From Pseudomonas sp. PDM18 (GTDB taxonomy: Bacteria; Pseudomonadota; Gammaproteobacteria; Pseudomonadales; Pseudomonadaceae): DNA of 64,000 nt. Below are positions 1 through 8,102 of this stretch, one piece after another. The stretch spans positions 186,001 to 250,000 of the forward strand of contig NZ_JACVBX010000008.1 of assembly GCF_014852585.1 (NCBI RefSeq). Reading direction: 5' to 3'. Position 1 is the stretch's first letter. Every line of letters begins with the position of its first letter. Below the pieces are notes generated by a model. It was not told the DNA's origin. It was given only the letters and a program-made list of their open reading frames with translations, and did no database searches. A program made the translations under genes and the position numbers.

Positions 1-630
1 ACCTTCGACGGAGAAGGCTTCAACCAACCCGTCAGGCGCCAGAGCTTCTACACGAAGGCCGGGCGCCAGACGATCAACGCCCTGGCCGTGAATAGAGTTG
101 ACCTGGAACTGCGAGGGTAGCCCGATACCGGCGAAAACGCCGCCCGGCTGCACGTCGACGACGTGCCGCAGACCATATTGGATTTCAATTGGCTCACCGG
201 CGGGTTCGCGGTGGTCCATGAAGCCTTCGACTTCGTGCACCTTCTGGTGCAGCGGGCCGCCGAAGGCGACGTTCATTTCCTGGAAGCCGCGGCAGATGCC
301 CAGCACCGGAATCCCGGCCGCGACGGCGCGGCGAATCAGCGGCAGCGTCGTACTGTCGCGCTCGGGATCATGAGGAGTGCCTGCAATGCTGGCGGAGCCA
401 CTATAATGATGGGGTTCGACGTTCGACGCCGAGCCTGTGAAGAGCAGGCCGTCGAACGCGGCCAACATGTCTTCCTGGTCGATGGCATCGCCCAGGGAGG
501 GAATGATCAAAGGAATGCCCGAGGCCCCGGAGATCAGCGCTCTGAGGTATTTGTCGCCAGCAACATGGTAGGGTTTGGAACCGATCTGCTTGATGCAGGC
601 GGACACGCCGATTAACGGCAGGCGAGACAT
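1..630 (-). CDS. spuA: SpuA-like class I glutamine amidotransferase (gamma-glutamyl-polyamine hydrolase), 3' end cut by window
   Basis: The visible 210 residues begin MSRLPLIGVSACIKQIG and match the N-terminal part of the PuuD/SpuA peptidase C26 family, which releases GABA from gamma-glutamyl-GABA in polyamine catabolism. The nucleophile elbow is seen as LGICRGFQE, where the Cys is the expected nucleophile; the catalytic His/Glu pair would lie beyond the window edge. The start was chosen because the frame opens there and the protein begins like family members. It is divergent from the glutamine-synthetase-like gene at 909, the arrangement I recall for spuA and spuI in P. aeruginosa. It is incomplete only because the window ends. 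Confidence 0.88.
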   Translation of the reverse strand, partial: MSRLPLIGVSACIKQIGSKPYHVAGDKYLRALISGASGIPLIIPSLGDAIDQEDMLAAFDGLLFTGSASNVEPHHYSGSASIAGTPHDPERDSTTLPLIRRAVAAGIPVLGICRGFQEMNVAFGGPLHQKVHEVEGFMDHREPAGEPIEIQYGLRHVVDVQPGGVFAGIGLPSQFQVNSIHGQGVDRLAPGLRVEALAPDGLVEAFSVEG

Positions 631-686
631 GGGACACCCGTGTTTGTAAGTGTTATGGGCTTGAGGCCGAGCTTAGCCTTGTTCAT

Positions 687-713
687 TTTTTTACACAATA
701 GTCATGTAAAAAA
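687..713. promoter_or_regulatory. Inverted repeat in the divergent spuA/spuI promoter region
   Basis: A perfect 9-bp inverted repeat, TTTTTTACA and TGTAAAAAA, with a 9-nt spacer lies in an AT-rich patch between the divergent spuA and spuI genes. Its position suits an operator or activator site for polyamine control of one or both genes. It could also be part of a terminator-like structure, but no gene ends here. The binding protein is unknown. Confidence 0.4.
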
Positions 714-908
714 TCAAACACGCCCCACTGAACAGCCCGCCAGCAAAGGCTCTCCGCTCATCAAAAGCGGCTCGAAACGCCCCAAAAACGGCCCATCGCG
801 ACCGGTGCGCCCCACTTTGGTGCGACATTGACAACCCTTGCCAATTCGGATTGACTCACACCTCAGCTTTCGAATGATTGAAATTTTTAACAATAAAGGT
901 GTTACATC

Positions 909-2288
909 ATGTCGGTACCCCAGAGTGCCGTGTCGCTCGAAGAAGCGAGTGAGTTCCTGAAGGAACACCCCGAGGTCCAATTCGTCGACCTCCTTATTGC
1001 AGACATGAATGGTGTGGTCCGCGGCAAGCGCATCGAACGCACCAACCTGCCCAAAGTCTATGAGAAAGGCATTAACCTCCCCGCCTCTCTCTTCGCTCTC
1101 GACATCACCGGCTCCACGGTAGAAAGCACCGGCCTCGGCCTGGACATTGGCGACGCGGATCGCGTCTGTTTCCCAATCCCCAACACCCTCTCCATGGAAC
1201 CCTGGCAGAAGCGCCCGACCGCGCAGCTGCTGATGACCATGCACGAGATGGAAGAACGCACGCCGTTTTTCGCCGACCCGCGTGAAGTGCTACGTCAAGT
1301 CGTACAGAAGTTCACCGACATCGGCCTGACCATCGTCGCGGCCTTCGAGCTGGAGTTCTACCTGATCGACCAGGAGAACGTGAACGGCCGTCCGCAGCCG
1401 CCGCGCTCGCCGATCTCCGGCAAACGTCCGCAATCGGTCCAGGTCTACTCCATCGACGACCTCGACGAGTACGCTGACTGCCTGCAGGACATCATCGACG
1501 GCGCTCGCGCCCAGGGCATCCCGGCCGACGCCATCGTCAAGGAGAGCGCCCCGGCACAGTTCGAAGTCAACATGCACCACGTTGACGACGCCCTGAAGGC
1601 TTGCGACTACGCGGTCCTGCTCAAGCGCCTGATCAAGAACGTCGCCTACGACCACGAGATGGACTCGACCTTCATGGCCAAGCCCTACCCGGGTCAGGCC
1701 GGCAACGGTCTGCACGTACACGTCTCGCTGCTCGACAAGGACGGCAAGAACATCTTCACCAGCGAGGATCCCGAGCAGAACGCCGCGTTGCGCCACGCGA
1801 TCGGCGGTGTGCTCGAGACCCTGCCGGCGTCGATGGCGTTCCTCTGCCCGAACGTCAACTCGTACCGCCGTTTCGGTTCGGCCTTCTTCGTGCCGAACGC
1901 ACCGAGCTGGGGCCTGGACAATCGTACCGTTGCCCTGCGCGTACCCACCGGAGCGCCTGAAGCGGTGCGCCTGGAGCACCGCGTCGCCGGCGCCGATGCC
2001 AACCCGTACCTGCTGCTCTCGGCGGTACTGGCCGGCGTCCACCACGGCCTGACCAACGAGGTCGAGCCGGGCGCGCCGATCGAAGGCAACGCCTACGAGC
2101 AACTGGAGCAGAGTCTGCCGAACAACCTGCGCGATGCACTGCGCGAGCTGGACGACAGCGATGTGATGAACAAGTACATCAGCCCCGAGTACATCGACAT
2201 CTTCGTCGCGTGCAAGGAGCATGAGATGCAGGAGTTCGAGTATTCGATCTCCGACCTCGAGTACAACTGGTACTTGCACACCGTATAA
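909..2288 (+). CDS. spuI: Glutamine synthetase family gamma-glutamyl-polyamine synthetase
   Basis: This 459-residue protein has the full glutamine-synthetase fold: an N-terminal beta-grasp domain (about residues 15-110, with DLLIADMNGVVRGKRI) and a catalytic domain with AAFELEFYL, GLHVHVSLLD, an arginine-rich VALRVPTG segment and LEHRVAGADANPYL. The family ligates glutamate to putrescine or other polyamines using ATP, the first step of the gamma-glutamylation route; SpuA would act later in it. The assignment to SpuI rather than a SpuB paralogue rests on its divergent position next to spuA and on the following polyamine-binding protein gene. The start has AAAGGTG about 8 nt upstream. Substrate preference cannot be read from the sequence. 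Confidence 0.88.
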   Translation: MSVPQSAVSLEEASEFLKEHPEVQFVDLLIADMNGVVRGKRIERTNLPKVYEKGINLPASLFALDITGSTVESTGLGLDIGDADRVCFPIPNTLSMEPWQKRPTAQLLMTMHEMEERTPFFADPREVLRQVVQKFTDIGLTIVAAFELEFYLIDQENVNGRPQPPRSPISGKRPQSVQVYSIDDLDEYADCLQDIIDGARAQGIPADAIVKESAPAQFEVNMHHVDDALKACDYAVLLKRLIKNVAYDHEMDSTFMAKPYPGQAGNGLHVHVSLLDKDGKNIFTSEDPEQNAALRHAIGGVLETLPASMAFLCPNVNSYRRFGSAFFVPNAPSWGLDNRTVALRVPTGAPEAVRLEHRVAGADANPYLLLSAVLAGVHHGLTNEVEPGAPIEGNAYEQLEQSLPNNLRDALRELDDSDVMNKYISPEYIDIFVACKEHEMQEFEYSISDLEYNWYLHTV

Positions 2289-2298
2289 GTGGTAAACG

Positions 2299-2324
2299 AA
2301 ACGCCGGCCCTCGCGCCGGCGTTT
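2299..2324 (+). terminator. Intrinsic terminator after spuI
   Basis: A GC-rich hairpin with arms AAACGCCGGC and GCCGGCGTTT and a short loop begins 10 nt after the spuI stop codon and runs into a short T-rich tail. It would separate spuI from the downstream binding-protein gene. Confidence 0.75.
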
Positions 2325-2538
2325 CCTTGTGCCTCTGGCACACCCGGGGAACTGCGACATCGCAACGGCGAGGAGGGGCGCTGAGGCGAGTCACATCCGT
2401 CGTTCCTGCCTGCCTCGCGATGTCTCCATCCGCCCGCCCGGGCGTCCATCGCGTCTGTCGTGTCCTTGCTGTCGCGCTATCGAGCGGCGAATGAATGCCG
2501 CATCCACTGATTACGTGGTTCATTCAGGGAGATCGCCA

Positions 2539-3600
2539 ATGCCACGCCTGTACGCCTTGATTCTGATGCTGTTGTGCCCGCTATCCGCCTGGGCGGACCA
2601 GGTCATCCGCGTCTACAACTGGAACGACTACATCGCCCCCGAAGTGCTCAAGGACTTCGAGAAGGACACCGGCATCCGGGTCGAGTACACGACCTACAGC
2701 ACCGCCGCAGAGGTCAAGAAGGCCCTGGACAGCGGTCAGAAATTCGATGTCGCCGTGCCCTCGCATAATGACCTACCCGCCCTGATCCGCGACAAGCGCA
2801 TCCAGGCGCTGGACTTCAGCAAGCTGCCCAACCGCAGCCACCTCGACACCCAGCTGCTGAGCAAACTGGCCGCCGTCGACCCCAACAACCAGCATGCCGT
2901 GCCCTACCTGTGGGGCGCCGTGGGCCTGGCGATCAACGAACCCGAAGCGGAGAAGGCCTACGGCGGCAAGCTGCCCGACAGCTGGAGCATTCTCTTCGAC
3001 CCGCAGCAGAGCCAGCGCCTGAAGGCCTGCGGCATTAGCCTGCTGGACGCCCCGGACGAAGCCTTCTCGGTGCTGATGAACTACCAGGGCCGCAACTTCG
3101 CCCGCAGCGCGCCGTCGCAGATTCGCCGCGCCGGCGAAGTACTCGCGCAGCTGCGCCCGAACCTGCGCTACATCGACAGCGAGCGCTACATCCAGGACCT
3201 CAACGCCGGCAAGCTGTGCGTCGCCATGGCCTGGGTCGGCGACGCCCTGGGCGCGGCCAACGCCGGCCAGCCGGTACGCTTCGTGGTGCCGCAGGAAGGC
3301 TCGGTGCTGTTCATCGACAACCTGGTGGTCCCCAGCGCATCGGAACACCCGGACCTGGCGCTGAAATTCATCGACTACCTGATGCAGCCCAAGGTCGCCG
3401 CGCAGATCACCGCCGCTACCCTCTACCCCAACGGCAACAAGGACTCTGCGCAGTTCCTCGACGCCGCCCTGCGCGACCAGCCGGGCCTCTACCCGGACCA
3501 GGAAACCAAGCGCCGCCTGTTCGCTCTGGAAACCGCGCCGGAGAAGACCGCCCCAGTGATTACCGAAGTCTGGGGCAAGCTGCGCGACGGCGGCAGCTGA
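2539..3600 (+). CDS. Periplasmic polyamine-binding protein (PotF/SpuD-like)
   Basis: The 353-residue product starts with a signal peptide (about residues 1-19, ending SAWA) followed by DQVIRVYNWNDYIAPEVLKDFE, a hallmark of PotD/PotF/SpuD polyamine-binding proteins. Such proteins capture putrescine, spermidine or agmatine-like ligands in the periplasm for an ABC permease, which is not in this window. The ATG preceding MPRLYALI was chosen because it gives a standard signal peptide; an upstream in-frame ATG would add 16 residues that do not look like one. The gene is followed 55 nt later by the TetR regulator aguR. The position matches PA0295 of P. aeruginosa as I recall it. Confidence 0.85.
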   Translation: MPRLYALILMLLCPLSAWADQVIRVYNWNDYIAPEVLKDFEKDTGIRVEYTTYSTAAEVKKALDSGQKFDVAVPSHNDLPALIRDKRIQALDFSKLPNRSHLDTQLLSKLAAVDPNNQHAVPYLWGAVGLAINEPEAEKAYGGKLPDSWSILFDPQQSQRLKACGISLLDAPDEAFSVLMNYQGRNFARSAPSQIRRAGEVLAQLRPNLRYIDSERYIQDLNAGKLCVAMAWVGDALGAANAGQPVRFVVPQEGSVLFIDNLVVPSASEHPDLALKFIDYLMQPKVAAQITAATLYPNGNKDSAQFLDAALRDQPGLYPDQETKRRLFALETAPEKTAPVITEVWGKLRDGGS

Positions 3601-3655
3601 CTTGCCGAGCACCCCGGAGCTGGCGTCCAATAGCCGCCCAGCTCCGGAGGTCGTC

Positions 3656-4297
3656 ATGCCCGCTCCCTCTCCCTCTCGCAAGCCCCGCGCCAGCAGCCAG
3701 GCACGCATCGCCGTGATCCTCGAGGCTGCCCGCGCCCTGCTGGCCGAGAACGGCGCGGCAAGCCTGTCGATCTACGCCGTGGCCGAGCGCGCAGATATCC
3801 CGCCCTCCTCCGTCTACCACTTCTTCCCCAGCGTACCAGCCCTGCTGCAGGGGCTGACCAGCGACGTCCATGCCGCCTTCCGCGCCTGCCTGGAACAACC
3901 CGTCGACCACGCCGCCCTGCGCGACTGGCGCGACCTCGCGCGACTGGTCGAGCAGCGTACCCTGGCCGTATACGCCGAAGACGCCGCCGCGCGTCAGCTG
4001 ATCCTCGCCAGCCACGGTCTCGCCGAAGTCACCCAAGCCGACAGCCAGCACGACGTGCAACTCGGCCAGGCCATGCGCGAACTGTTCGAGCGCCACTTCG
4101 AGCTGCCGCCGCTGCCGCAGGACATCGAGGTATTCAGCCTGGCCATCGAGCTGGGCGATCGCGTCTACGCCCTCTCCGTGCAGCGCCACGGGCAGATCAC
4201 CGAGCGCCTGGCCGAAGAAGGCATGCGGGTGATCGACGCCTACCTGTCGCTGTACCTGCCGCCCTGCCTGCCGAAACGTCCCACAGCCCTCAAATAA
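3656..4297 (+). CDS. aguR: TetR-family regulator, AguR-like
   Basis: This is a 213-residue TetR-type repressor. The N-terminal helix-turn-helix occupies about residues 20-65 (ILEAARALLAENGAASLSIYAVAERADIPPSSVYHFFPSV), and the rest is the helical ligand-binding domain. The start has GGAGG 5 nt upstream. In P. aeruginosa AguR represses aguBA and is relieved by agmatine or N-carbamoylputrescine. Here it lies directly upstream of aguA, with AT-rich palindromic sites between the two genes. The identification as AguR is from context and fold; the ligand is inferred. Confidence 0.8.
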   Translation: MPAPSPSRKPRASSQARIAVILEAARALLAENGAASLSIYAVAERADIPPSSVYHFFPSVPALLQGLTSDVHAAFRACLEQPVDHAALRDWRDLARLVEQRTLAVYAEDAAARQLILASHGLAEVTQADSQHDVQLGQAMRELFERHFELPPLPQDIEVFSLAIELGDRVYALSVQRHGQITERLAEEGMRVIDAYLSLYLPPCLPKRPTALK

Positions 4298-4298
4298 T

Positions 4299-4375
4299 CG
4301 ATTTTTATCCGATAAATATCCGAATTATCGAGCTGAATATTTCAAAAAATCCCTTCATAAACCGATTTTTATCGG
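4299..4375 (+). promoter_or_regulatory. Candidate AguR operators upstream of aguA
   Basis: The intergenic stretch holds repeated elements of the form CCGATTTTTATCGG (4362-4375, arms CCGAT/ATCGG) and a related pair, CGATTTTTATC and CGAATTATCG, with a central CCGATAAATATCCG (4299-4330). The patch is much more AT-rich than the surrounding genes. Palindromes between a TetR gene and its likely target are the usual binding sites. The rest of the interval up to the aguA start (4376-4567) shows no gene. Confidence 0.55.
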
Positions 4376-4567
4376 ATATAAACTCTCCAATCTGAGAGCA
4401 CCCCGAGGCGATGGCAGGACTGGCGACCTATACTGGCCCTCCTGCGACGCTCGACGGCGCGATCTCCCGAATGACACAACCCGCTCCGCAGGATGGGTGG
4501 AATGCAGCGCTATCCATCGATGGATATCGGCCTCCCCCTCCGCGAAACAACCATCAAGGACCGCCCC

Positions 4568-5677
4568 ATGACCACGCTGACCAGCACTCCCCGCGCCGAT
4601 GGCTTCCGCATGCCGGCGGAATGGGAACCCCAGACCCAGACCTGGATGGTCTGGCCCGAGCGTCCGGACAACTGGCGCCTGGGCGGCAAGCCCGCGCAGG
4701 CCGCCTTCAGCGCCGTGGCCCGCGCCATCGCCCGCTTCGAGCCGGTGACCATCGGCGTCTCCGCCGGCCAGTACGAGAATGCCCGCGCCCAGTTGGCCGA
4801 CGCGGCCAATATCCGCGTGGTGGAGATCAGCAACGACGACGCCTGGGTGCGCGACACCGGCCCGACCTTCGTCACCAACGACAAGGGCGACGTGCGTGGC
4901 GTGGACTGGACCTTCAACGCCTGGGGCGGCCTGGAAGGCGGCCTGTACTTCCCGTGGCACCGCGACGACCAGGTGGCGAGCAAGATCCTCGGCATCGAGC
5001 GCTGCGACGGCTACCGCACCGAAGGCTTCGTACTCGAAGGCGGCTCGATCCACGTCGACGGCGAAGGCACCCTGATCACCACCGAGGAATGCCTGCTCAA
5101 CCACAACCGCAACCCGCACATGAGCCGCGAAGAGATCGAGGACGTGCTGCGCGAGCACCTGGCCATCGACACCGTGATCTGGCTGCCTGACGGCCTGTTC
5201 AACGACGAGACCGACGGCCACGTCGACAACTTCTGCTGCTACGTGCGCCCGGGCGAAGTGCTTCTGGCCTGGACCGACGATCAGAACGACCCGAACTACG
5301 AGCGCTGCCAGGCCGCCATGCGCGTGCTGGAATCCGCCCGCGATGCCAAGGGCCGCCAGCTGACCGTGCACAAGATCGTCATCCCCGGCCCGATCCATGC
5401 GACCGAAACCGAGTGCGAAGGCATCGACCTGGTGATCGGCACCCAGCCGCGCGATCCGTCGATCCGCCTGGCCGGCTCCTACGTCAACTTCCTGATCGTC
5501 AACGGCGGCATCATCGCTCCGCGCTTCGACGACCCGGCGGACGCCGAGGCCGAAGCCACCCTCAAGCGCATCTTCCCCGAGCATGAGATCGTCATGGTGC
5601 CGGGCCGCGAGATCCTCCTGGGCGGCGGCAACATCCACTGCATCACCCAGCAGCAACCGGCGCCGCAGAAACGCTGA
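4568..5677 (+). CDS. aguA: Agmatine deiminase
   Basis: The 369-residue protein matches agmatine deiminase in length and motifs. [26 protein letters not shown] begins about ten residues in, VRDTGPTFV supplies active-site Asp residues, ETDGHVDNF carries the catalytic His region, and [10 protein letters not shown] near the C-terminus contains the nucleophilic Cys of this guanidine-modifying superfamily. It hydrolyses agmatine to N-carbamoylputrescine and ammonia. The next enzyme of the pathway, N-carbamoylputrescine amidohydrolase (AguB), which I would expect in the same operon, is not present here. The ATG was preferred over an upstream in-frame start because the family begins near it and AAGGA lies upstream. 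Confidence 0.95.
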   Translation: MTTLTSTPRADGFRMPAEWEPQTQTWMVWPERPDNWRLGGKPAQAAFSAVARAIARFEPVTIGVSAGQYENARAQLADAANIRVVEISNDDAWVRDTGPTFVTNDKGDVRGVDWTFNAWGGLEGGLYFPWHRDDQVASKILGIERCDGYRTEGFVLEGGSIHVDGEGTLITTEECLLNHNRNPHMSREEIEDVLREHLAIDTVIWLPDGLFNDETDGHVDNFCCYVRPGEVLLAWTDDQNDPNYERCQAAMRVLESARDAKGRQLTVHKIVIPGPIHATETECEGIDLVIGTQPRDPSIRLAGSYVNFLIVNGGIIAPRFDDPADAEAEATLKRIFPEHEIVMVPGREILLGGGNIHCITQQQPAPQKR

Positions 5678-5691
5678 TTCGCTGAGTAATG

Positions 5692-5727
5692 AAAGGCCGT
5701 CGCCCCTAACGGAGCGACGGCCTTTTT
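5692..5727 (+). terminator. Intrinsic terminator after aguA
   Basis: A hairpin with arms AAAGGCCGTCGC and GCGACGGCCTTT followed by a run of T lies 14 nt after the aguA stop. This is a strong rho-independent terminator. Confidence 0.85.
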
Positions 5728-5747
5728 CATTGGCAGAGGAATGCCGC

Positions 5748-5815
5748 TGTAGGAGCGAGCTTGCTCGCGAACGGCTTCGCAGCGGGGATCATTCGCGAGC
5801 AAGCTCGCTCCTACA
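5748..5815. repeat. REP/BIME-like inverted repeat, GTAGGAGCGAGC family
   Basis: Long inverted arms TGTAGGAGCGAGCTTGCTCG and CGAGCAAGCTCGCTCCTACA flank a short unique centre. This is a dispersed extragenic palindrome typical of Pseudomonas genomes. It lies between the convergent aguA and porin genes. A related copy is at 37341. Confidence 0.85.
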
Positions 5816-5848
5816 AAAAGCAACGTCCGAAGGTGTGAGGCAGACATG

Positions 5849-5886
5849 AAAAAGCCGCCGTCTCTTGCGAGAACGGCGGCTTTTTT
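5849..5886 (-). terminator. Terminator after the porin gene (bidirectional shape)
   Basis: The arms AAAAAGCCGCCGT and ACGGCGGCTTTTT enclose a short loop. Read on the minus strand, the stem is followed by a T run directly downstream of the porin stop codon. The symmetry means it can also stop transcription from the left. Confidence 0.8.
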
Positions 5887-5899
5887 CAACCCGCGAGGA

Positions 5900-7258
5900 T
5901 TACAGCAGCGGAATGGTGTAGCTGACGATCAGGCGGTTCTCGTCCTGGTCGCGCTGGGTCGCGGTGCCCGAGCCGGCGGTCGGCAGACCGCTGCGCAGGG
6001 CGGCGTTCTTCCAGGTGAAGCCCAGGCCCTTGAAGGTGCCATCCGGAATCACGTAGGCCAGGGAGATATCACGCTCCCACTCGCTCTTGTCGCCGTATTT
6101 GGTATCGATGTTGTCGCCGTGCAGGTACAGGGTCTGGAAGGTCAGGCCCGGCAGGCCGGCCTGGGCGAAGTCGTAGCCGTAGCGGACCTGCCAGGTACGC
6201 TCGCCGGCACGCAGGAACTTGCCGATCTGCACGTCGGTGATCAGGTAGGCGGTAGCGCCATCGCCGTTGTTGATGAACGGGAAGTCACTGTCGCCACTGA
6301 GCTGCTGGTAGCCGGCACCGAAGCTGTGTCCGCTGACGGTGTAGGTGAAGAGGCCGCTCCAGGCGCGGTTGTCGACTTCGCCCTTGGTCACACCGTTGCC
6401 GTAGTAGCCGTTGGTGTAGAAGGCCTTGTCGTGGCCGTTCTTGCCGTCGTCGCTGCTGTGGAAGTAGCGCAGGTCGGATTTCAGCACGCCCGGGCCGATC
6501 GCCCAGTTGTGCTGCAGGCCGAGGAAGTGCTGTTTGTAGAAGTCCTGCAGGTTGCCGTAGTAGTACTGCAGCGTCAGGTCCTTGGTCAGCTTGTAGTCGG
6601 CGCCGCCGTAGTAAAACTTGTTGACGAACTCACCGGTGCGCGCATTGTTGGCGCCGGCGATGGATAGCCCTTCGTTGTTGCTGGAGCTGCGGCCCTTCAT
6701 GTGTTCCAGCTGACCGCCGAGCAGGGTCAGGTCCTTGAACTCGTTCGAGGTGACCTGGCCACCCTCGAAGGTCTGCGGCAGCAGGCGACCGTCGTTGTAG
6801 GTCACGACCGGCAGCTTGGGCAGCAGGGTGCCGTACTGCAGCACGGTGCTGGAAACCTTCACCTTGCCGGTGGCGCCCAGGTGGGAGAAATCGTCAACCG
6901 CGCGACCGTCACCATCGGTGGGGAAGACAGTACCGGAAAAACTCGAGCTGGTCGGGTTGTAATGTGTGCCCTTGCCACTGTCCAGGCGCACGCCCAGCAG
7001 GCCCAGGGCGTCAACGCCGAAGCCCACGGTGCCTTCGGTGAAGCCGGAGGTGTAGTTGAGCAGGAAGCCCTGGCCCCACTCTTCCTGCTTGCTCGGCTCG
7101 GCGGTGCCGTTGCGGTTGTCAGTGTTGATGTAGAAGTTGCGCAGCGTCAGGTTGGCCTTGCTGTCTTCAATGAACCCACCGGCGACGGCGGATTGGGCGA
7201 GGCCTGCGGCAGCGATGGCGAGTGCGAGGCTCGATTGCGTGAGAGTGCGGCGTTTCAT
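5900..7258 (-). CDS. OprD-family outer-membrane porin (OprE-like)
   Basis: The 452-residue product has a signal peptide (MKRRTLTQSSLALAIAAAGLAQSAVA), then GGFIEDSKANLTLRNFYINTDNR, which is characteristic of the OprD/OccD-OccK porin family. The protein continues with alternating beta-strands and ends in SYTIPLL, consistent with an 18-stranded barrel that takes up small carboxylates or amino acids. Its location next to aguA matches oprE (PA0291) of P. aeruginosa as I recall it, but family members are too alike for a firm substrate call. No second porin gene is nearby. Confidence 0.88.
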   Translation of the reverse strand: MKRRTLTQSSLALAIAAAGLAQSAVAGGFIEDSKANLTLRNFYINTDNRNGTAEPSKQEEWGQGFLLNYTSGFTEGTVGFGVDALGLLGVRLDSGKGTHYNPTSSSFSGTVFPTDGDGRAVDDFSHLGATGKVKVSSTVLQYGTLLPKLPVVTYNDGRLLPQTFEGGQVTSNEFKDLTLLGGQLEHMKGRSSSNNEGLSIAGANNARTGEFVNKFYYGGADYKLTKDLTLQYYYGNLQDFYKQHFLGLQHNWAIGPGVLKSDLRYFHSSDDGKNGHDKAFYTNGYYGNGVTKGEVDNRAWSGLFTYTVSGHSFGAGYQQLSGDSDFPFINNGDGATAYLITDVQIGKFLRAGERTWQVRYGYDFAQAGLPGLTFQTLYLHGDNIDTKYGDKSEWERDISLAYVIPDGTFKGLGFTWKNAALRSGLPTAGSGTATQRDQDENRLIVSYTIPLL

Positions 7259-7875
7259 TGGAATTTCCCCATTTTATTGATCTTGGAAAGCAGGCCATTC
7301 AAGACGACCACTGGCTCCAGTGGAGCCCGATCGAACGGCAAGCAGCGGCCATGGCGTGTCAGGCACGCTCGGCATGCGGTAATTCGGCGGTGTACGGCGC
7401 TCCCCTATACGGGGATCGAGCGCAGGCAAGCAGGCGGGAGGGCAGTAGAAGAATGGAATGGCATGGATCGGCTCTCGTGTCTTGTTGTTGTGGCAATGCG
7501 CGGGGCATGCGCCAGTGGCTAGGCAATCCCCAGGCCAACCGACCTTATTGGCCCGACACGCCCGCCATTTCCGACACCCGGAACGATCAGCAAGCAAACA
7601 CCTTCAGAAAAATCAGCGGAAAACCGCCACGAGCCCCCTAATCCTGGCGGATAACCGCCATCCCCCTTCGCTGTCACGGCAACGCTGGAGGCCAAGATAA
7701 AAGAAGCTCTATAAATCAAAAAAGAATTAATTATTACTATGTAATTTCTTTTAGGAATATATGATAGCACGCCGAATGACCGGCGGCGCCTCCCTGAAGA
7801 GGTACCCAGTTCGTGTCAAGTGGCTGACCGTGGGAAAGGGCGTAAGGACTCGGCCTGAGCGGACGAACGCCGAGC
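7259..7875. other. Non-coding interval between the porin gene and the exopolysaccharide operon terminator
   Basis: No convincing gene is visible in these about 600 bases; the open frames lack family resemblance. The right-hand part includes an AT-rich tract around 7700-7760, clearly different in base composition from both neighbours. The left edge must contain the porin promoter, but I could not fix its -10/-35. The composition break is compatible with an insertion boundary for the neighbouring cluster. Confidence 0.5.
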
Positions 7876-7912
7876 AAAAAAAACCCGCCAGCGCTGCAAC
7901 GCGGGCGGGTTC
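7876..7912 (-). terminator. Intrinsic terminator of the exopolysaccharide operon
   Basis: On the minus strand a hairpin with arms ACCCGCC and GGCGGGT is followed by eight consecutive T residues. It lies about 190 nt beyond the wza stop codon and is the only strong terminator seen downstream of the 14 co-oriented genes. Confidence 0.8.
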
Positions 7913-7923
7913 GGGACCCTGTG

Positions 7924-8069
7924 CTAGGGGAAGGTCCCAAAGGAGAGCGGCAGACTGGCGTCCGCCTAGGAGTGGTGCGTCCCTGCACCCGAGGGCGGCG
8001 ATGATGGCCACCGCCGGGTGCGGAGTCGATTCCAGCGATCCACCCGCGGCGGTAGGAAAATTCCCCTAG
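7924..8069. other. Distant 9-bp inverted repeat flanking the 3' untranslated region of wza
   Basis: CTAGGGGAA at 7924-7932 and TTCCCCTAG at 8061-8069 are perfect inverted copies that enclose about 130 nt of non-coding sequence between wza and the terminator. The arms could pair in the transcript and fold the whole 3' untranslated region, or be the ends of a small mobile relic. I recognise no known element. Confidence 0.35.
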
Positions 8070-8102
8070 GCCGTGGGCATTGCCGGAGAGTGCGGGGGGC
8101 GA

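Noticed and set aside
7258-7641. Open frame on the plus strand between the porin and wza genes
   Set aside because: There is no resemblance to any family, no good ribosome site and the frame overlaps the expected porin promoter.
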